IMG/VR virus record: IMGVR_UViG_3300044530_000398
Span: 1 to 37,168 of that record
Strand: one strand, 5' to 3'
Origin: a virus
DNA length: 37,168 nt
Each line of letters starts with the position of its first letter. Positions within the stretch are counted from its first letter, which is position 1. Positions 8,454 to 19,700 of this stretch are shown piece after piece. The notes beneath the pieces are model-generated. The model was not told the DNA's origin. It was given only the letters and a program-made list of their open reading frames with translations, and made no database searches. A program made the translations under genes and the position numbers.

Positions 8454-9749
8454 ATGGCAACTAGTTCAACATACTACTTAAACGGACCATCACTGGGATC
8501 AGCAACCGCTGTATTCACAGACTCTGACTTAACGCTGTGCGCAGCAGACGGATACTACTCCGACGGAACCATCGTAAGAGAGCAGGTTTCGTGCGTTCTT
8601 CTGCCACAGCAGAGTTGCCCTGCGTGCGCCGATCCATGTGGAACCATTGTATCTGAGTATTCCGCTTCTGGTGGGTACTACCAAATTGGTATCCTACTTG
8701 GCAGTGCGACAGGTGCAGTTGTTATCGAGTTTGACCCATACACTGTGCCTCTTGGCATCGAGGTGTTGTACAACGGCGTGGTATACAACCAGATGAGTTC
8801 AGTGAACTTCGGATACTTGGCAGGCACAGCAAACTTGCCGACATACGTGGGTCAAACCTCGTCTGATTGTGGTATCGTAGCCGGTAGTCCGCACACACTA
8901 GACAAGTATACGTATTATGGTGGCACATTCACGGCCACTCCGTTTACCGAAACAGTAACTGTGTTGTCGGGGCAGTTGGATTTGACAGCCACAACACCGG
9001 GGCCATGCTTCATTGTTATACCAAAGACAGCAGCATCACCAACTACAATGCAAATCAACGTGATTGGCGCATGCCCATTGTCTCAGTTTAACGTATCGAC
9101 CTATTGCCCGGTAGCGCTGACAACCTTCTCAAGCAGTAGCGTCAATGCAAATGCTGGTCTTGCATGCTCTGACGCCATTGATCAGCAGTACTTTGTGAAG
9201 TACGTGAACGGTGGTGCTGGTACATTGGGGCTTTATGACTGGGTATTCCAAGATGCCAACGGAGAGTTCATTCTTCCCGATGGGTTCTACCATGCTCCTG
9301 CCGCATGCCCTTCTCCCAACGATTGGTTCCAATCGCAGAATGGCGTGATTGTTCAGTTCGGAACGTGCACATACGGAAGCAACTACCGCGTATCTCGTTG
9401 TGGTGATGGTCAAGAAATCATCGTATCATCTGCAGTACCTGTTAACTTGGGCGACTTGGTTACATTGACAGCAGCGACAGATTGCGGATACACTGTTATC
9501 GCATACAGTTCTGGAACAGCAGTTGATAGCATCAACACCGTGCCTCCCGGATTAGATTGTAGCGACATCTGCGGTACATACGAAATCACAAATGACACCT
9601 CGTTCACCGAGAATGTTGATTGGATCGATTGCGACGACGTGCCTCAGACCACAGGAATTATCCCCGGTATCACGACCACGATATGTGCAAAAACTAACTC
9701 GATAGTTACTAACTTAACACCTGTATTTTTGCAGTGCGGTTGCGTATAA
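8454..9749 (+). CDS. Cys-rich beta tail protein, possible receptor-binding component
   Basis: This is a 431-aa protein with many cysteines and almost only beta-prone sequence. The N-terminal 45 residues (YYLNGPSLGSATAVF, then SDLTLCAADGYYSDGTIVRE) recall a motif in structural proteins of Bacteroidota phages. A CPACADPC cluster follows near residues 54-61, then a YNGVVY strand, ACPLSQF, and a C-terminal domain ending FLQCGCV. The same order occurs in the last 350 residues of the preceding protein (CGPCVDPC, YNGNVY, NCPVQQF, ECGCPS), so the two are probably paralogous by duplication. The gene sits ten bases after the previous stop. An exposed tail part or adhesin is the best guess; no enzymatic motif is visible. 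Confidence 0.55.
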   Translation: MATSSTYYLNGPSLGSATAVFTDSDLTLCAADGYYSDGTIVREQVSCVLLPQQSCPACADPCGTIVSEYSASGGYYQIGILLGSATGAVVIEFDPYTVPLGIEVLYNGVVYNQMSSVNFGYLAGTANLPTYVGQTSSDCGIVAGSPHTLDKYTYYGGTFTATPFTETVTVLSGQLDLTATTPGPCFIVIPKTAASPTTMQINVIGACPLSQFNVSTYCPVALTTFSSSSVNANAGLACSDAIDQQYFVKYVNGGAGTLGLYDWVFQDANGEFILPDGFYHAPAACPSPNDWFQSQNGVIVQFGTCTYGSNYRVSRCGDGQEIIVSSAVPVNLGDLVTLTAATDCGYTVIAYSSGTAVDSINTVPPGLDCSDICGTYEITNDTSFTENVDWIDCDDVPQTTGIIPGITTTICAKTNSIVTNLTPVFLQCGCV

Positions 9750-9759
9750 AAGATAACAC

Positions 9760-10554
9760 ATGCCAAACTATACACTAACATATAGCGAACAAGCAAAGGG
9801 GTGGCCATCGTTCTACTCCTATCTCCCCGATTGGATGATTGGTATGAACAATTATTTCTACACGTTCAAAGGCGGTAACCTGTATAGGCACAACGTCAAC
9901 AGCGTTAGGAATAGGTTCTATGGTGTCAACTACTCATCAACATTGCAGAGCGTCTTCAACGAATCTCCGTTGGTGAACAAGTTGTTCAAGACCATCAACA
10001 TAGAGGGAGACGATGCATGGGATGTGGATTTGTACACCGATCTGCAGTCTGGTGGTTTCATATTGCCAAACTACTTTGAGAAGAAGGAGCAAGCGTACTT
10101 CGCTTTCATCCGCAACTCTGGAACAGTACCTGCAAGTCAATCAGAATACCCACTCAGATCTGTCAATGGTATCGGAAGAAGCACAACGATTGTATCTACG
10201 GTGCCGAGTGCGGTCGTAGTCAACTATGCTGTGGCAATTGGTAGCATCATCTCTGTTGGTGACTACCTGTACTACTCCTTGCCTCCAAGTTACTCTTCAC
10301 CAATTCTTTTCGGAGAAGTGACCGACATCATTGTTGACTTGAAGAACGGGATCAACCGGTTGATTGTTGATACCACCATAATAGGAGGTAGCATTCCTTT
10401 GATTCAAGATCCATACACGATGTACATCAAGAACTCCATTGCGGAGTCTCATGGTTTGCTTGGACACTACTGCGTATTCACGATGACAAACGACAATACA
10501 AACAAAGTTGAACTGTTTGCACTTGAATCAGAAGTGATGAAAAGTTATCCTTAA
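9760..10554 (+). CDS. Tail protein of crAss-like phages
   Basis: This is a 264-aa protein. The N-terminus YTLTYSEQAKGWPSFYSYLP, followed by DWMIGMNNYFYTFKGGNLYRHN, is a motif I recall from proteins near the tail stabilization gene in crAss-like and related Bacteroidota phages, sometimes as a separate gene and sometimes as the C-terminus of the gp10-like protein. The rest is beta-prone, with short helices at the end (NKVELFALESEVMKSYP). No catalytic motif, membrane segment or signal peptide is seen. It follows the Cys-rich tail gene by ten bases and is the last gene before a -7 box, so it likely closes the tail-assembly group. The precise role is unknown. Confidence 0.6.
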   Translation: MPNYTLTYSEQAKGWPSFYSYLPDWMIGMNNYFYTFKGGNLYRHNVNSVRNRFYGVNYSSTLQSVFNESPLVNKLFKTINIEGDDAWDVDLYTDLQSGGFILPNYFEKKEQAYFAFIRNSGTVPASQSEYPLRSVNGIGRSTTIVSTVPSAVVVNYAVAIGSIISVGDYLYYSLPPSYSSPILFGEVTDIIVDLKNGINRLIVDTTIIGGSIPLIQDPYTMYIKNSIAESHGLLGHYCVFTMTNDNTNKVELFALESEVMKSYP

Positions 10555-10563
10555 AAAAAATAA

Positions 10564-10571
10564 TATCTTTG
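10564..10571 (+). promoter_or_regulatory. Bacteroidota-type -7 element (TATCTTTG)
   Basis: The same octamer as at 1872, again with its first base 15 bases before the next ATG's neighbourhood (ATG at 10579). It lies in an A-rich gap of 24 bases. No good -33 TTTG is seen about 20 bases upstream. The predicted start site would give an almost leaderless mRNA. Confidence 0.45.
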
Positions 10572-10578
10572 TAGGTAT

Positions 10579-10989
10579 ATGGCGCTTCATGCTAGGCTTC
10601 TTTCCCCCACGGACTACGATACCATTTTAGTAGAATGGTGGAATGACTGGGGTTGGGAGGCACCGGCAAAAGACTTCCTGCCAGAAGGTGGATTGAGTGG
10701 TATCATTGTGCTAGACGACGACACGCCTGTGTGTGCCGGGTTCTTCTACACCACCAACTCAAGCGCCGCATGGGTGGATTGGATCATATCGAACAAACAA
10801 TACAAAAAGAAACCCGAAAGAAAGCAAGCCCTTGAATTGTTGATACAGATATTGACAAAGGCTTGCGAGAACCTTGGGTTCAAATATGTGTATGCATTAA
10901 TCAAGCACCCCTCATTGGTGAATGTGTACAAAGAAATAGGATACCAAGAAGGGGATAGTTACAACAAAGAAATGATAATCAAACTTTAA
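10579..10989 (+). CDS. GNAT-like N-acetyltransferase (small)
   Basis: This is a 136-aa protein that resembles small acetyltransferase-like proteins of Bacteroidota phages. The order is an N-terminal WWNDWGWEAP segment, then a beta pair GLSGIIVLDDDTPVCAGFFY, then AAWVDWIISNKQYKKKPERK, a helix LELLIQILTKACENLG, and VYALIKHPSLVNVYKEIGYQ, which fits GNAT motif B (a partner strand and helix followed by the VYKEIGY turn). The classical acetyl-CoA pyrophosphate loop Q/RxxGxG/A is replaced by a NKQYKKKPERK segment, so activity is uncertain. It has its own -7 box but is embedded among virion genes, so it may modify a virion or host protein late in infection. The next gene begins three bases after its stop. 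Confidence 0.6.
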   Translation: MALHARLLSPTDYDTILVEWWNDWGWEAPAKDFLPEGGLSGIIVLDDDTPVCAGFFYTTNSSAAWVDWIISNKQYKKKPERKQALELLIQILTKACENLGFKYVYALIKHPSLVNVYKEIGYQEGDSYNKEMIIKL

Positions 10990-10992
10990 GTT

Positions 10993-11943
10993 ATGGCAGC
11001 AACAACAGCAGCAGTTATAGGCATAGCGTCCTCAGTGGGTGGCACGTACATGAGTTTCAGAGAAGCCAGCAAGCAATCAAAGGCGGCTACCACTGCAAGG
11101 CTAGACGCAGAGAAGGCTATGGCAGAAGCCAAAAAGAGAGCAGAACAGAATGTGTTCGAGGCTTTGTCTCTTGCAAAAGAACCTTACGAGCGCGCGCGTG
11201 AAGCGTCGTTGGCATCTGGTGCTCAAGCGATTGAGGCAGGCAGAGAAAGCGAAAGAGGCATAGCCGCTACCGCTGGTCGTGTGCAGATGTCTCAAAACCA
11301 AATGCAACAGAACATAGCAGACGAGCAGACCGCTCAAATTCAAGGCTTGAACAAACTCATAGCCAGCGAGGATGCTAGATTGCTAGATTATTTGGCTTCG
11401 GTAAATATGGAAGAGGCGGCCGGCGCTCAGAAAGCCGCAGCACAAGCGGACAAATTCAGAGCAATGAACATCGCTCAAGGGATTCAAGGCATTGGCAATA
11501 TCGCGTCAAGCGCTAGTGCATTACTACCCACTTACTATGACTCAAAAGCCACCAATCAATATGAGAAGTTAGCCAAGCAGGCTACATCATCAGGTTTAAG
11601 CCAAGAGCAATTTCAAAATAAATTGGTAGAACTATCTGCCAAGCCCGAGTTCGGTGCGTTATCTGGTGTTGGTTTCTCAGAGAAGTCAGTGGATGCACAA
11701 GGCAAACCGATTGCAAACATGATGACTCCTGTTCAGTTCCAAGATTACATGATTCAAAACCCCGACTTGACCAAGTCGTTGTTGGAGCGGAACATATTTG
11801 AGCCCATTCGAACTACTCAGCCAGCGACAGGGCCAACTACTATGCCACCACAAGTAAACGGGGTGCCATTCAATCCAAACCTACCGCAGACATCGTACTG
11901 GAGTAATGCATCTATGAACCCATTTGATATATACGGAAGATAA
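10993..11943 (+). CDS. Internal virion / ejected protein (316 aa)
   Basis: The N-terminus AATTAAVIGIASSVGGTY is hydrophobic and Gly/Ala-rich, like the tips of podovirus ejection proteins. It is followed by a long Ala/Glu/Gln-rich coiled coil (residues about 25-160), a second hydrophobic Ile/Gly/Ala patch (QGIQGIGNIASSASALL), and a Pro-rich C-terminus. The layout resembles internal virion proteins such as T7 gp14, and it fits the cargo genes found after the tail module in crAss-like phages. The stop codon TAA shares its last base with the ATG of the next gene (TAATG), so the two are translationally coupled. A role in forming the transmembrane conduit for DNA is inferred from composition and position only. 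Confidence 0.6.
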   Translation: MAATTAAVIGIASSVGGTYMSFREASKQSKAATTARLDAEKAMAEAKKRAEQNVFEALSLAKEPYERAREASLASGAQAIEAGRESERGIAATAGRVQMSQNQMQQNIADEQTAQIQGLNKLIASEDARLLDYLASVNMEEAAGAQKAAAQADKFRAMNIAQGIQGIGNIASSASALLPTYYDSKATNQYEKLAKQATSSGLSQEQFQNKLVELSAKPEFGALSGVGFSEKSVDAQGKPIANMMTPVQFQDYMIQNPDLTKSLLERNIFEPIRTTQPATGPTTMPPQVNGVPFNPNLPQTSYWSNASMNPFDIYGR

Positions 11944-13721
11944 TGACATACTACAAATACGCAGAACGAGAGGCGAATAGTCAGATAAACTGGGCAGAAG
12001 TAAGTAAAGGTCTATCCGATACTATTGGTCAAATAGACAAGGACAGGCAAGCCAAGAAGGCAGCCATTGACGAGGCAACTCGCCAAGATATGCTTACGTT
12101 GGCTGACGCACCAAAGGGGGAGAATACAACTGCCTCTGCATGGACAATCAACTATGCCAACGACATGATGAACTACAGGCTCTCCATTGACCGGTTGTTA
12201 AAGTCGGGCAAGATGAGTCTAAAGGATTATCAAGTGGCTTCCCAAAACAGCAAGGACTCTACCAACTTGGTCTTCACCTTATCAAAGGAATACCAAGATC
12301 AATACAAGGTGATCATGGATAGGAAGAGAGCCGGAGATTCTTCTAGATTCGAGACAGAAATCGCCGCGTTGAACGAGTCTTTCGCAAACATATCCAACAC
12401 TGTTCCCACCATTAACTCAACCAATGGTATGGTATACTTGTCAAACCCAGAAGTGGGCGAAGATGGTGTCCAAAAGTTGGGCAAGAACTATGTGAGTCTT
12501 CAAGCATTGCGCAACAGGGTTAATGCCAAGATTGACAGGTACGATTTGAGCGATGGCCTTGCTGCTGCCGCTAGTCAGTTAGGAGATTACACCATTAGCC
12601 AAGTAGGTAGAACCAACTTCAGAAGGACTGGATTAGTCACTGACATTTCGGACCCAACACTTAGGGCAACATATGAGCAGTGGGAAAATGCCACTGTTCA
12701 GGATATCATGGCGAGTGGATACCAATTGGCATCTGTCATGGCGGACAACATGAACATCAACCCAAAGACCGGTAATCAATATCGCATTACCATGGATAAG
12801 GACGAGTTCGATACAGACAAGACCGGTGATGTTATATTGATGGCGAATGAAAACGGGTCTGGAGTATTGATGCCTCAGTTCAAAGAGGATCAGAAGACAG
12901 ACGTAAAGGCTTTCATCAAAGGCCAAATCAAAAACTACATAGATCAGAAGTCAGAAAAGCGCCCATTCCAAGAGCCAGAAGCATACAGACCACAACAGTG
13001 GGAAGTGGAGGCAGGCAAAGCGGCCAAGACACAAAAGGCAGCAGCAGGATATTGGCAACAACTTAGATGGGGTGATGCGACTCAAAAGAGAGACGCCGCC
13101 AATATCATACTTGGTACACCCGAAGCACAGCAAAGAGGTCTTTATGATATATCTGTATCCAATGATGGTAAATCTTTGACATTGAAGTACACCAAAGCAA
13201 GCGGAATACCCGATAGATCTATTCCTTTGGATCAAGCCACCTCATCAAGAGAATGGGCAGGATTGGGTGCTGAAATTCATGGCATTACTGATGCAACAGA
13301 AGCATTGAAAGCGGCCGGCGAAGGGGCTAACAAGCCATTCCAACCATTCTCCACAGGCAAGTTGGCAGGAAGAGATTACAATGCAGACAGTGGGGCATAC
13401 GAAAGATTTAATCAGATGGTCTCAACCAAGCCATTGAAAGACTTGGTTAAACAAGACTCTGCAGAATCAACCGCCAGTCAATTAAACGCTGCATATTCAG
13501 ATTTAGGATTTACCTTTGACTTCAACGAATCTACATTTGGAGTTACCGATGACGTGATAGTTAAATATAACGGCAAGGAAGTTGGAACAGTACCGGTTGA
13601 TAGCAAAGAAGTAGGGTCAGGCAATATCGAATCTTTGATTAGAAAGACATTGAAGAACCCTCCTGCTGAATCAAATCAATCACAAGGAACTGGCACAGTT
13701 AAAGGTGGAAACGTTAGATAA
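11943..13721 (+). CDS. Internal virion / cargo protein (592 aa)
   Basis: This is a hydrophilic, mostly helical 592-aa protein without cysteines or membrane segments that I can see. The N-terminus contains EREANSQINWAEVSKGLSDT, followed by a mixed charged region. A Lys/Gln/Ala-rich stretch (about residues 320-400) and a small alpha/beta C-terminal region (TFDFNESTFGVTDDVIVKYN, about residues 520-560) end in a disordered Ser/Gly/Asn tail. It is coupled to the gene before it (TAATG) and is followed after 16 bases by the 2703-aa gene. The three form what looks like an ejection-protein cassette. I do not recognise a catalytic domain. It could also be a scaffold or chaperone for the giant protein. 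Confidence 0.55.
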   Translation: MTYYKYAEREANSQINWAEVSKGLSDTIGQIDKDRQAKKAAIDEATRQDMLTLADAPKGENTTASAWTINYANDMMNYRLSIDRLLKSGKMSLKDYQVASQNSKDSTNLVFTLSKEYQDQYKVIMDRKRAGDSSRFETEIAALNESFANISNTVPTINSTNGMVYLSNPEVGEDGVQKLGKNYVSLQALRNRVNAKIDRYDLSDGLAAAASQLGDYTISQVGRTNFRRTGLVTDISDPTLRATYEQWENATVQDIMASGYQLASVMADNMNINPKTGNQYRITMDKDEFDTDKTGDVILMANENGSGVLMPQFKEDQKTDVKAFIKGQIKNYIDQKSEKRPFQEPEAYRPQQWEVEAGKAAKTQKAAAGYWQQLRWGDATQKRDAANIILGTPEAQQRGLYDISVSNDGKSLTLKYTKASGIPDRSIPLDQATSSREWAGLGAEIHGITDATEALKAAGEGANKPFQPFSTGKLAGRDYNADSGAYERFNQMVSTKPLKDLVKQDSAESTASQLNAAYSDLGFTFDFNESTFGVTDDVIVKYNGKEVGTVPVDSKEVGSGNIESLIRKTLKNPPAESNQSQGTGTVKGGNVR

Positions 13722-13737
13722 CTTTAAGAAATAATAA

Positions 13738-16700
13738 ATGGAAGATTTAAAGCAAGCACTGAGAGATTTTGTAGCCACTTCAAACAGTGGTAAATACCAA
13801 GACGAAGCCACTTTGTTATCTAAATTCCCCGAGTTGAGTGGGTACAATACGCAAGTATTGAGAGACTTTGTTGCCACTTCTAATAGCGGTCAATACGCTA
13901 GCGAAGAGGAATTGTTTTCAAAGTTCCCCGAGTTCGGTCAACCTGTAAAAAAAAAAGAAGAGTCGTCAGTACCTCTGTGGCTTCAAAAGCAAGAGCAACC
14001 AAAGCCAAAGCCAGAACCAACACTCCCGTTTTTGGAATCCAAGCCTTCGGGTATTTCTTTGGGATCTCAAAGAGTTCCTGAGACTGCCCCTATGTTTGAG
14101 GCTCCTCCAATGAGGACCCCAGAGGAAGCACAAGCAATAGTAGAAACCCCCGAGTACAAAGAGAAACAGTTTTTTACTGGCACATTTGGGGACATTCTAA
14201 AAAATGTAGACAATCCACTAAGCCCTACATCATGGCTTGGTATTGGTGATGCTATTGATGACTTTGGGAGGGCAGTGGCACAAGGCGCAAGTACAGGAGA
14301 TGTAATAGGCCCTACATCAAAAATATTTCTTAACGGAGACAAGGTTTCTGATAAAACCATAGAGGATTTCAGGAAAGCATCCGAGATGGCCGAGAGACTT
14401 GGCCCATCTGATGAGATGGTTTCTTTTTCAAATCAATATCAAGAATCAGGTAAGACCACCGCAGGATTCTTGAAAGCATTGGCCATGAATCCCGGCGCTA
14501 TCCCAGAAATAATGGTGTCTTCATACACTGCAATGGTAAATGCTCCATCATTGCAGGCCGCTGGTGGTGTTATAAGTACTTCTGCTGCTGGTGGTGCAGT
14601 AGTCGGTGGGCCTGCTGGCGCTGGTGCTGCTGCATTGGCTTCTATCCCATACGCAATGGCGGCAATGGGGGCAACACTTGAGACCAACTCATCATTGGCT
14701 GAATCAATCAAAGACAAACTTCAACAAGAGGGACTTGAGTGGAGCGACGAGAATATAAAGGCAGTAATAAGTGATAAAAACTTTTTGAATGACGCGCGAG
14801 TTAAGGCGGCTACAAGAGGTGTTACTATTGGCGCCATTGACGCATTGACTGGTAGAATTGCCGGGAAAGTGGGTGCTAAATTATTGAAAGCACCAAAGGG
14901 AGGCGTTGCTAAATCTGCAGCAGCAGCAGGTGGCATCGAAGCAGTCGGGGGATCTGTAGGAGAAGCCACTGCAAGAGGACTTACAGGAGAAGAGATGGAC
15001 GTCGCAGAGATTGGTCTTGAAGGTATCGCAGAATTGCCGGGGACTGTCGTCAGTGTTGGCGCTGAAGTACTCAAGACGCCCGTGTACAAAATCAATGGGG
15101 AGATTCGTCCAGAGTCCGATGTGCAAGGAATCATAAACACCGCAACAGGCGATGACTTGTCTAAGATAAACATCGAGATAATCAATGACAAGAAAGGTTA
15201 CAAGCAACAGATACAAGACAAGGTTGTTAGTAGCCAAGTAAGGACAGAAGTAAGGGATGTAAACCCAGAACTCCCCGAGGAAACTCTCGATGAGATAGTA
15301 GCCTTGGAGATGGAGCGTAAGAAATTCGAAGGCAAGAAGACGCAATCAGCGAAGGACAAACTTGCCTCTATCAATTCACAAATAAAAACACTACAAGAAA
15401 ATGCCGTTCAAAAGCCAAGCACAGAGGAAGGCGTGTTACGCCCAGAAGAACCCCAAGTGGGACTGCAAGAAGTGGGAGAAGGAGACGCCAAAGAGCAAGT
15501 CCCTACCGAAGAAGTTGTCCAAGAAGAAGTAGAAAAAGTATCCGATGCTTTGAAGAATCCATCGGGGACATACGTTTACAACGGAGAAGTTGGTAACATA
15601 GTTTTAGACGGTCAGACCGTTGTGCTAGAAACGCCGACAAAAATAATAGAGATAGGGAACATAGACGACTTGTCTGATGCTAACCTCGATGAGTTTGGTA
15701 TAGCAAAAGAAGAAGAGTTGGACATTGCAGTTAACGAGGATAACTCGGTAACTATTAAGGGGGAGACCTATCAAAACAATTACAGCGATCCATTGGCGTC
15801 TATAAACAAGGACAAGGATGGTAACTATAGCGTAACCCTTGACACCAAGAATGGCCAGAAACGCACATTCAGAGGTCAAAGAGCGCAAGAGATTGCATAT
15901 CAATACCAACTAAAACAATTCGAACAAAATGCAGAACAACAAATTGACACAGCCGAACAACTTGCAGACGAGGCTATCGCAACTGAAAGAGAAATTGAAT
16001 CAACTTCCGTTAAGCGAAAGGATAAAAGTGTTAGAAAAGCTAACAGAAAAACAAAACAAAGGACTTTAAAGTCTGTCAAGCCAGTTGGTTTGAGGGAAGA
16101 AGTGCTCCCCACTGAAGAGGTTGCTGTTGACGAGGGCGTTCAAGCAGCGTTTGATCGGATTGAAATGCCCGAGGATACGGAAGAAACACAACCCATTAAA
16201 GCACCTAAAAATAAGGACGAAAGAAAGTCGGCTGCTAGAAAAGGTGATATGGTTTATCATAATTTCTTTGGTGACATAATTGAATCTACTCGTGAGCAAT
16301 ACAATGATGCACTTAAAGAAATCGCAGAAACAGGGGCTATTGAAAATGTTCTTAATTATGGTAAGGTAGTATCGCCAAGACAGGCCCCTAGCGAATCAGA
16401 GATTCAATACGAGGCCAGTCTTCTTGATATGAAAAAGGAGGATGCCGGTAGCAATTTAGAGCGAAGGACTACAGAGGCAGTGTCGCCAGAGGTTGATCGC
16501 ATTGACGATGAGTTAAACAAGATCAACGAATCAATTGGTCGTGTCAAGGAAGAGGGGAATACAAGGGATGATGAGCGTACTCTTATGGACTTAGGCGACA
16601 AGATCGCTAGAGCCAAAAGAAACGTGGCATCAGCGGAGGACACTGAAGCCGCCATTGATGAGTTAAGACAGGCTCAAAAAGAAAGAGATGACTTCGAGCA

Positions 16701-19700
16701 ATCCATAGAGAAAAGGAAAAACTTCAATACGGTAGACGCATTGATCTCTGAGGAGATATATCAAAAGGATAGGGACAAGGAGACATATGAATACCAAGAA
16801 CTGTTCGACCAAGACCCACGCCTTGCTGCATTGCAGAGTGCTAAGGACATGGCTGAGTTTGCGAAAGAAAACAATCGTGGCGATGACAGAGTAAAAACAT
16901 ATGAGGACAATATCAAAATACTTGAAGAGGATATTGCCAAGTTCCCTGTAAAGAAAGCGGAAGTTGTGTCGCCGGCGACACAGGTAGTAGAGGCTAAACC
17001 CAAAGTGTCTTCGAAGACACCAAAGGCAAAGAGCGTTCCCATTCCTGTGGCTATACCCAAGCCTACGCCAACACCTTCTCCAACACCTGTTGCGCCAGAA
17101 CCTACCACAAAGGCGGTAGGGCCAGACGCATTGCGTCAAGAATACATCGACAAGACCGCCGAGGTAAGACTGAATAAAGACAAGTCTCGTACACCAAAAC
17201 AAATCGAGGAAAGGATTGCAGAACTCAGAGCCGAGTACAACAAACTCAAGGCCGAGATGACAGCGCCTAAGCCCAAAGCAAAGGTTGAAGAGAAGCCGAA
17301 GGCCGAAGCAAAGCCTGCTCCGGCTAAGGTGGTATCAAAGAAAGATCAGCAAGAAATCAAGGCACTTGAGGACGAGATTGAATATCAAGACCGACAAATT
17401 GAGGATGCAATCGAAGAAATAGGCAATACCGATTATAATCTCAAGGAGGCCCTTGCCGAGATCAAAAAGAAAAGAGATGAACTCAAAGGCAAGAAGATGT
17501 CCAAGGAAGAAAGACAGGAAGCCAAAGATGAACTCGAAGCAGAAATCGACGAAGCCAAGGAAGAACACGATACCTACTTAGAGCAGTATAACGACCAATT
17601 ATCAGAGGCGAAGAAAGCAAAGAAGAGAGCGGAGGCAAAACTTGCCAAGTTAAAAGCCAAGCAGGCAGAGCCTACGTCAGTAGTAGAGGAAGAGGAGCCA
17701 TCATACGATGACATCAAAGACCTTGACCCTACCGATGAAACTGCGCTTGAAAAAATATTAAGGAAACTAGACAGCGGTGATGCTTCGCTCAAAGAGTTTG
17801 GCCGTGGGAATCTATCCAGCGGTATGGCTGTGCCATTGGCAAGGGCTATCATCAAAGCATTGAAGGTATTGGTTAAGACTGGTATCACATTGCAAGAAGC
17901 CATCAAAAGAGTGGCCGCCGAGAACAATCTTGAAGCCAAGGACATCGTCAACATGATCAAGGAACTTGACAGTGCTCAATCTCCCATGGTTAAATTGAAA
18001 GCGCAGGTTCAGAATGAGATTCAAGCGGTGAAAGATGGGGTGCGCAATGCCAACGAAGCAGTGCAAGCCATCGTGAAGTATTTCAACTTCAACGCAGAGC
18101 GTGGTAATTTGACGCGTAGGGACCTCGGAAGAGTAATCAATGTCATCGCCAAGGTGAAGGATCAAAAGTCCTTAAACAAGGCCGCAGATAAGATATTCGA
18201 AATCATCGACAAGGCAAAGACCGACGTAGTAGAAGTGAGCGAGTCAAAGGCATTGGTTTCTCAGATCAAATTGGAAGCGCGTGCCGCGTTGAATGCCAAG
18301 AAAGATGTCAATCAAAAGCGCAAGGATCTATCCAATGTCATCAAGGCAATGGAGACCACCGGCAGAATATCAGCAGCCAAGGCAAGAGCCATACTCAATA
18401 GGATCGGCAAGGTGAACCTTGACAACCCTGCATCTGTGGATGCGTTCTTGGATTACGTAGAGAATGTGTTCGAGGATGCGGCTTACGAGGTAGAGTTGGC
18501 TGGTATCAATGCCAAGATTGCAAGGGCAAAGAAGAATATAAACAAGAAGATTGGTACCGCTAGCAAACTCACGCCGATACTCAACAGATTGTTCAGCATC
18601 AAGCCATCTCTAATACCTGCTGAAGCATTCGATGCTTACAAGGATTTGATTGATATGTTTGGGGCTAGCGATGCTGTGTTGGCATTGGACGAAATCAACA
18701 GCGTAACCGATCAAGTTCAATTAATACTGGATCAAGTGGATGATCAGTTGTCATCTGTTCCAGACTTGGCAGAATTGCTGTTCAATTATAACAAGGCAGT
18801 ACTCAACGAAGACGGATCTCTCAACTACGCAGAGACCATCAAGAAGATGAAGGAAGACGAAGTGATTGATGACAAGCAGTACGAGTTGATGCAGAAGTAC
18901 AAGTCATACATACTTCCAAAGACCATGAAGGTGCCTCAAACCAAGCAAGAGATTGAAGCCGAGAAGGCTGAACTCATATCTCAAGTGAACAAGGCATCGG
19001 TTGACATATCTGCATTGGCCACTGACGACGAGAAGAAGATGGCGTCAGACTTGGTAAAACTAGCCAAGTCAAACGCGGCGTCAAGGCTTACCAATAGGCA
19101 GTTGGCGAACCTTCTCAGAGTATTCGACAACATAAACAATGGCTACCTGCCCAACTATGCCAACACTTTGTTCGTAGATCTAGAGGCGGCGAAGAACTCA
19201 AGTTTCTTGAGCAAGGCAATTGCCAAGGCAAAGATGCCAACGCTTGCTAAGGTCGCATCTAAATTGAGATTGGCAAAGAGCCAGAGGGAATCTGTGTTTG
19301 GTCGTATCAAGAACCTTCCGTTGTTCAACATCGATGAAGTGTTTGGCGATTTCAAAACCAAAGACATATTCAATTCCGTATTCAACGCGCTGGCACAAAG
19401 CCAACAGAGATACATACTCGAGATTGAGAAGGTATCAAAGAAGTTGGATAACGCATTTGATAAGGTGGCAACATCATTCAAGAACAACCCCAACAAGTTG
19501 GTTGAATCTAAGATGAAGTTGGCTATCTACAGAATTCAAAGAGAGTTTGAATCCAACCCCGGTGACCCAAGGGTAAACGCCGCCATTGAGTACATCAATG
19601 AGACAGTGAAGGCAATCAACAACGGAGACACCATGTACTCTGATGAAGATGCCAAACTATTGGAGCAGATAGCAAAGGATTACAGCGATGCCAATGGTGG

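Noticed and set aside
16663-17202. Leftward 179-aa ORF opposite the giant virion gene
   Set aside because: It is antisense to the coiled-coil and Pro/Lys linker of a long intact gene, and its Cys/Arg/Leu-rich composition is what the reverse of that codon bias gives.
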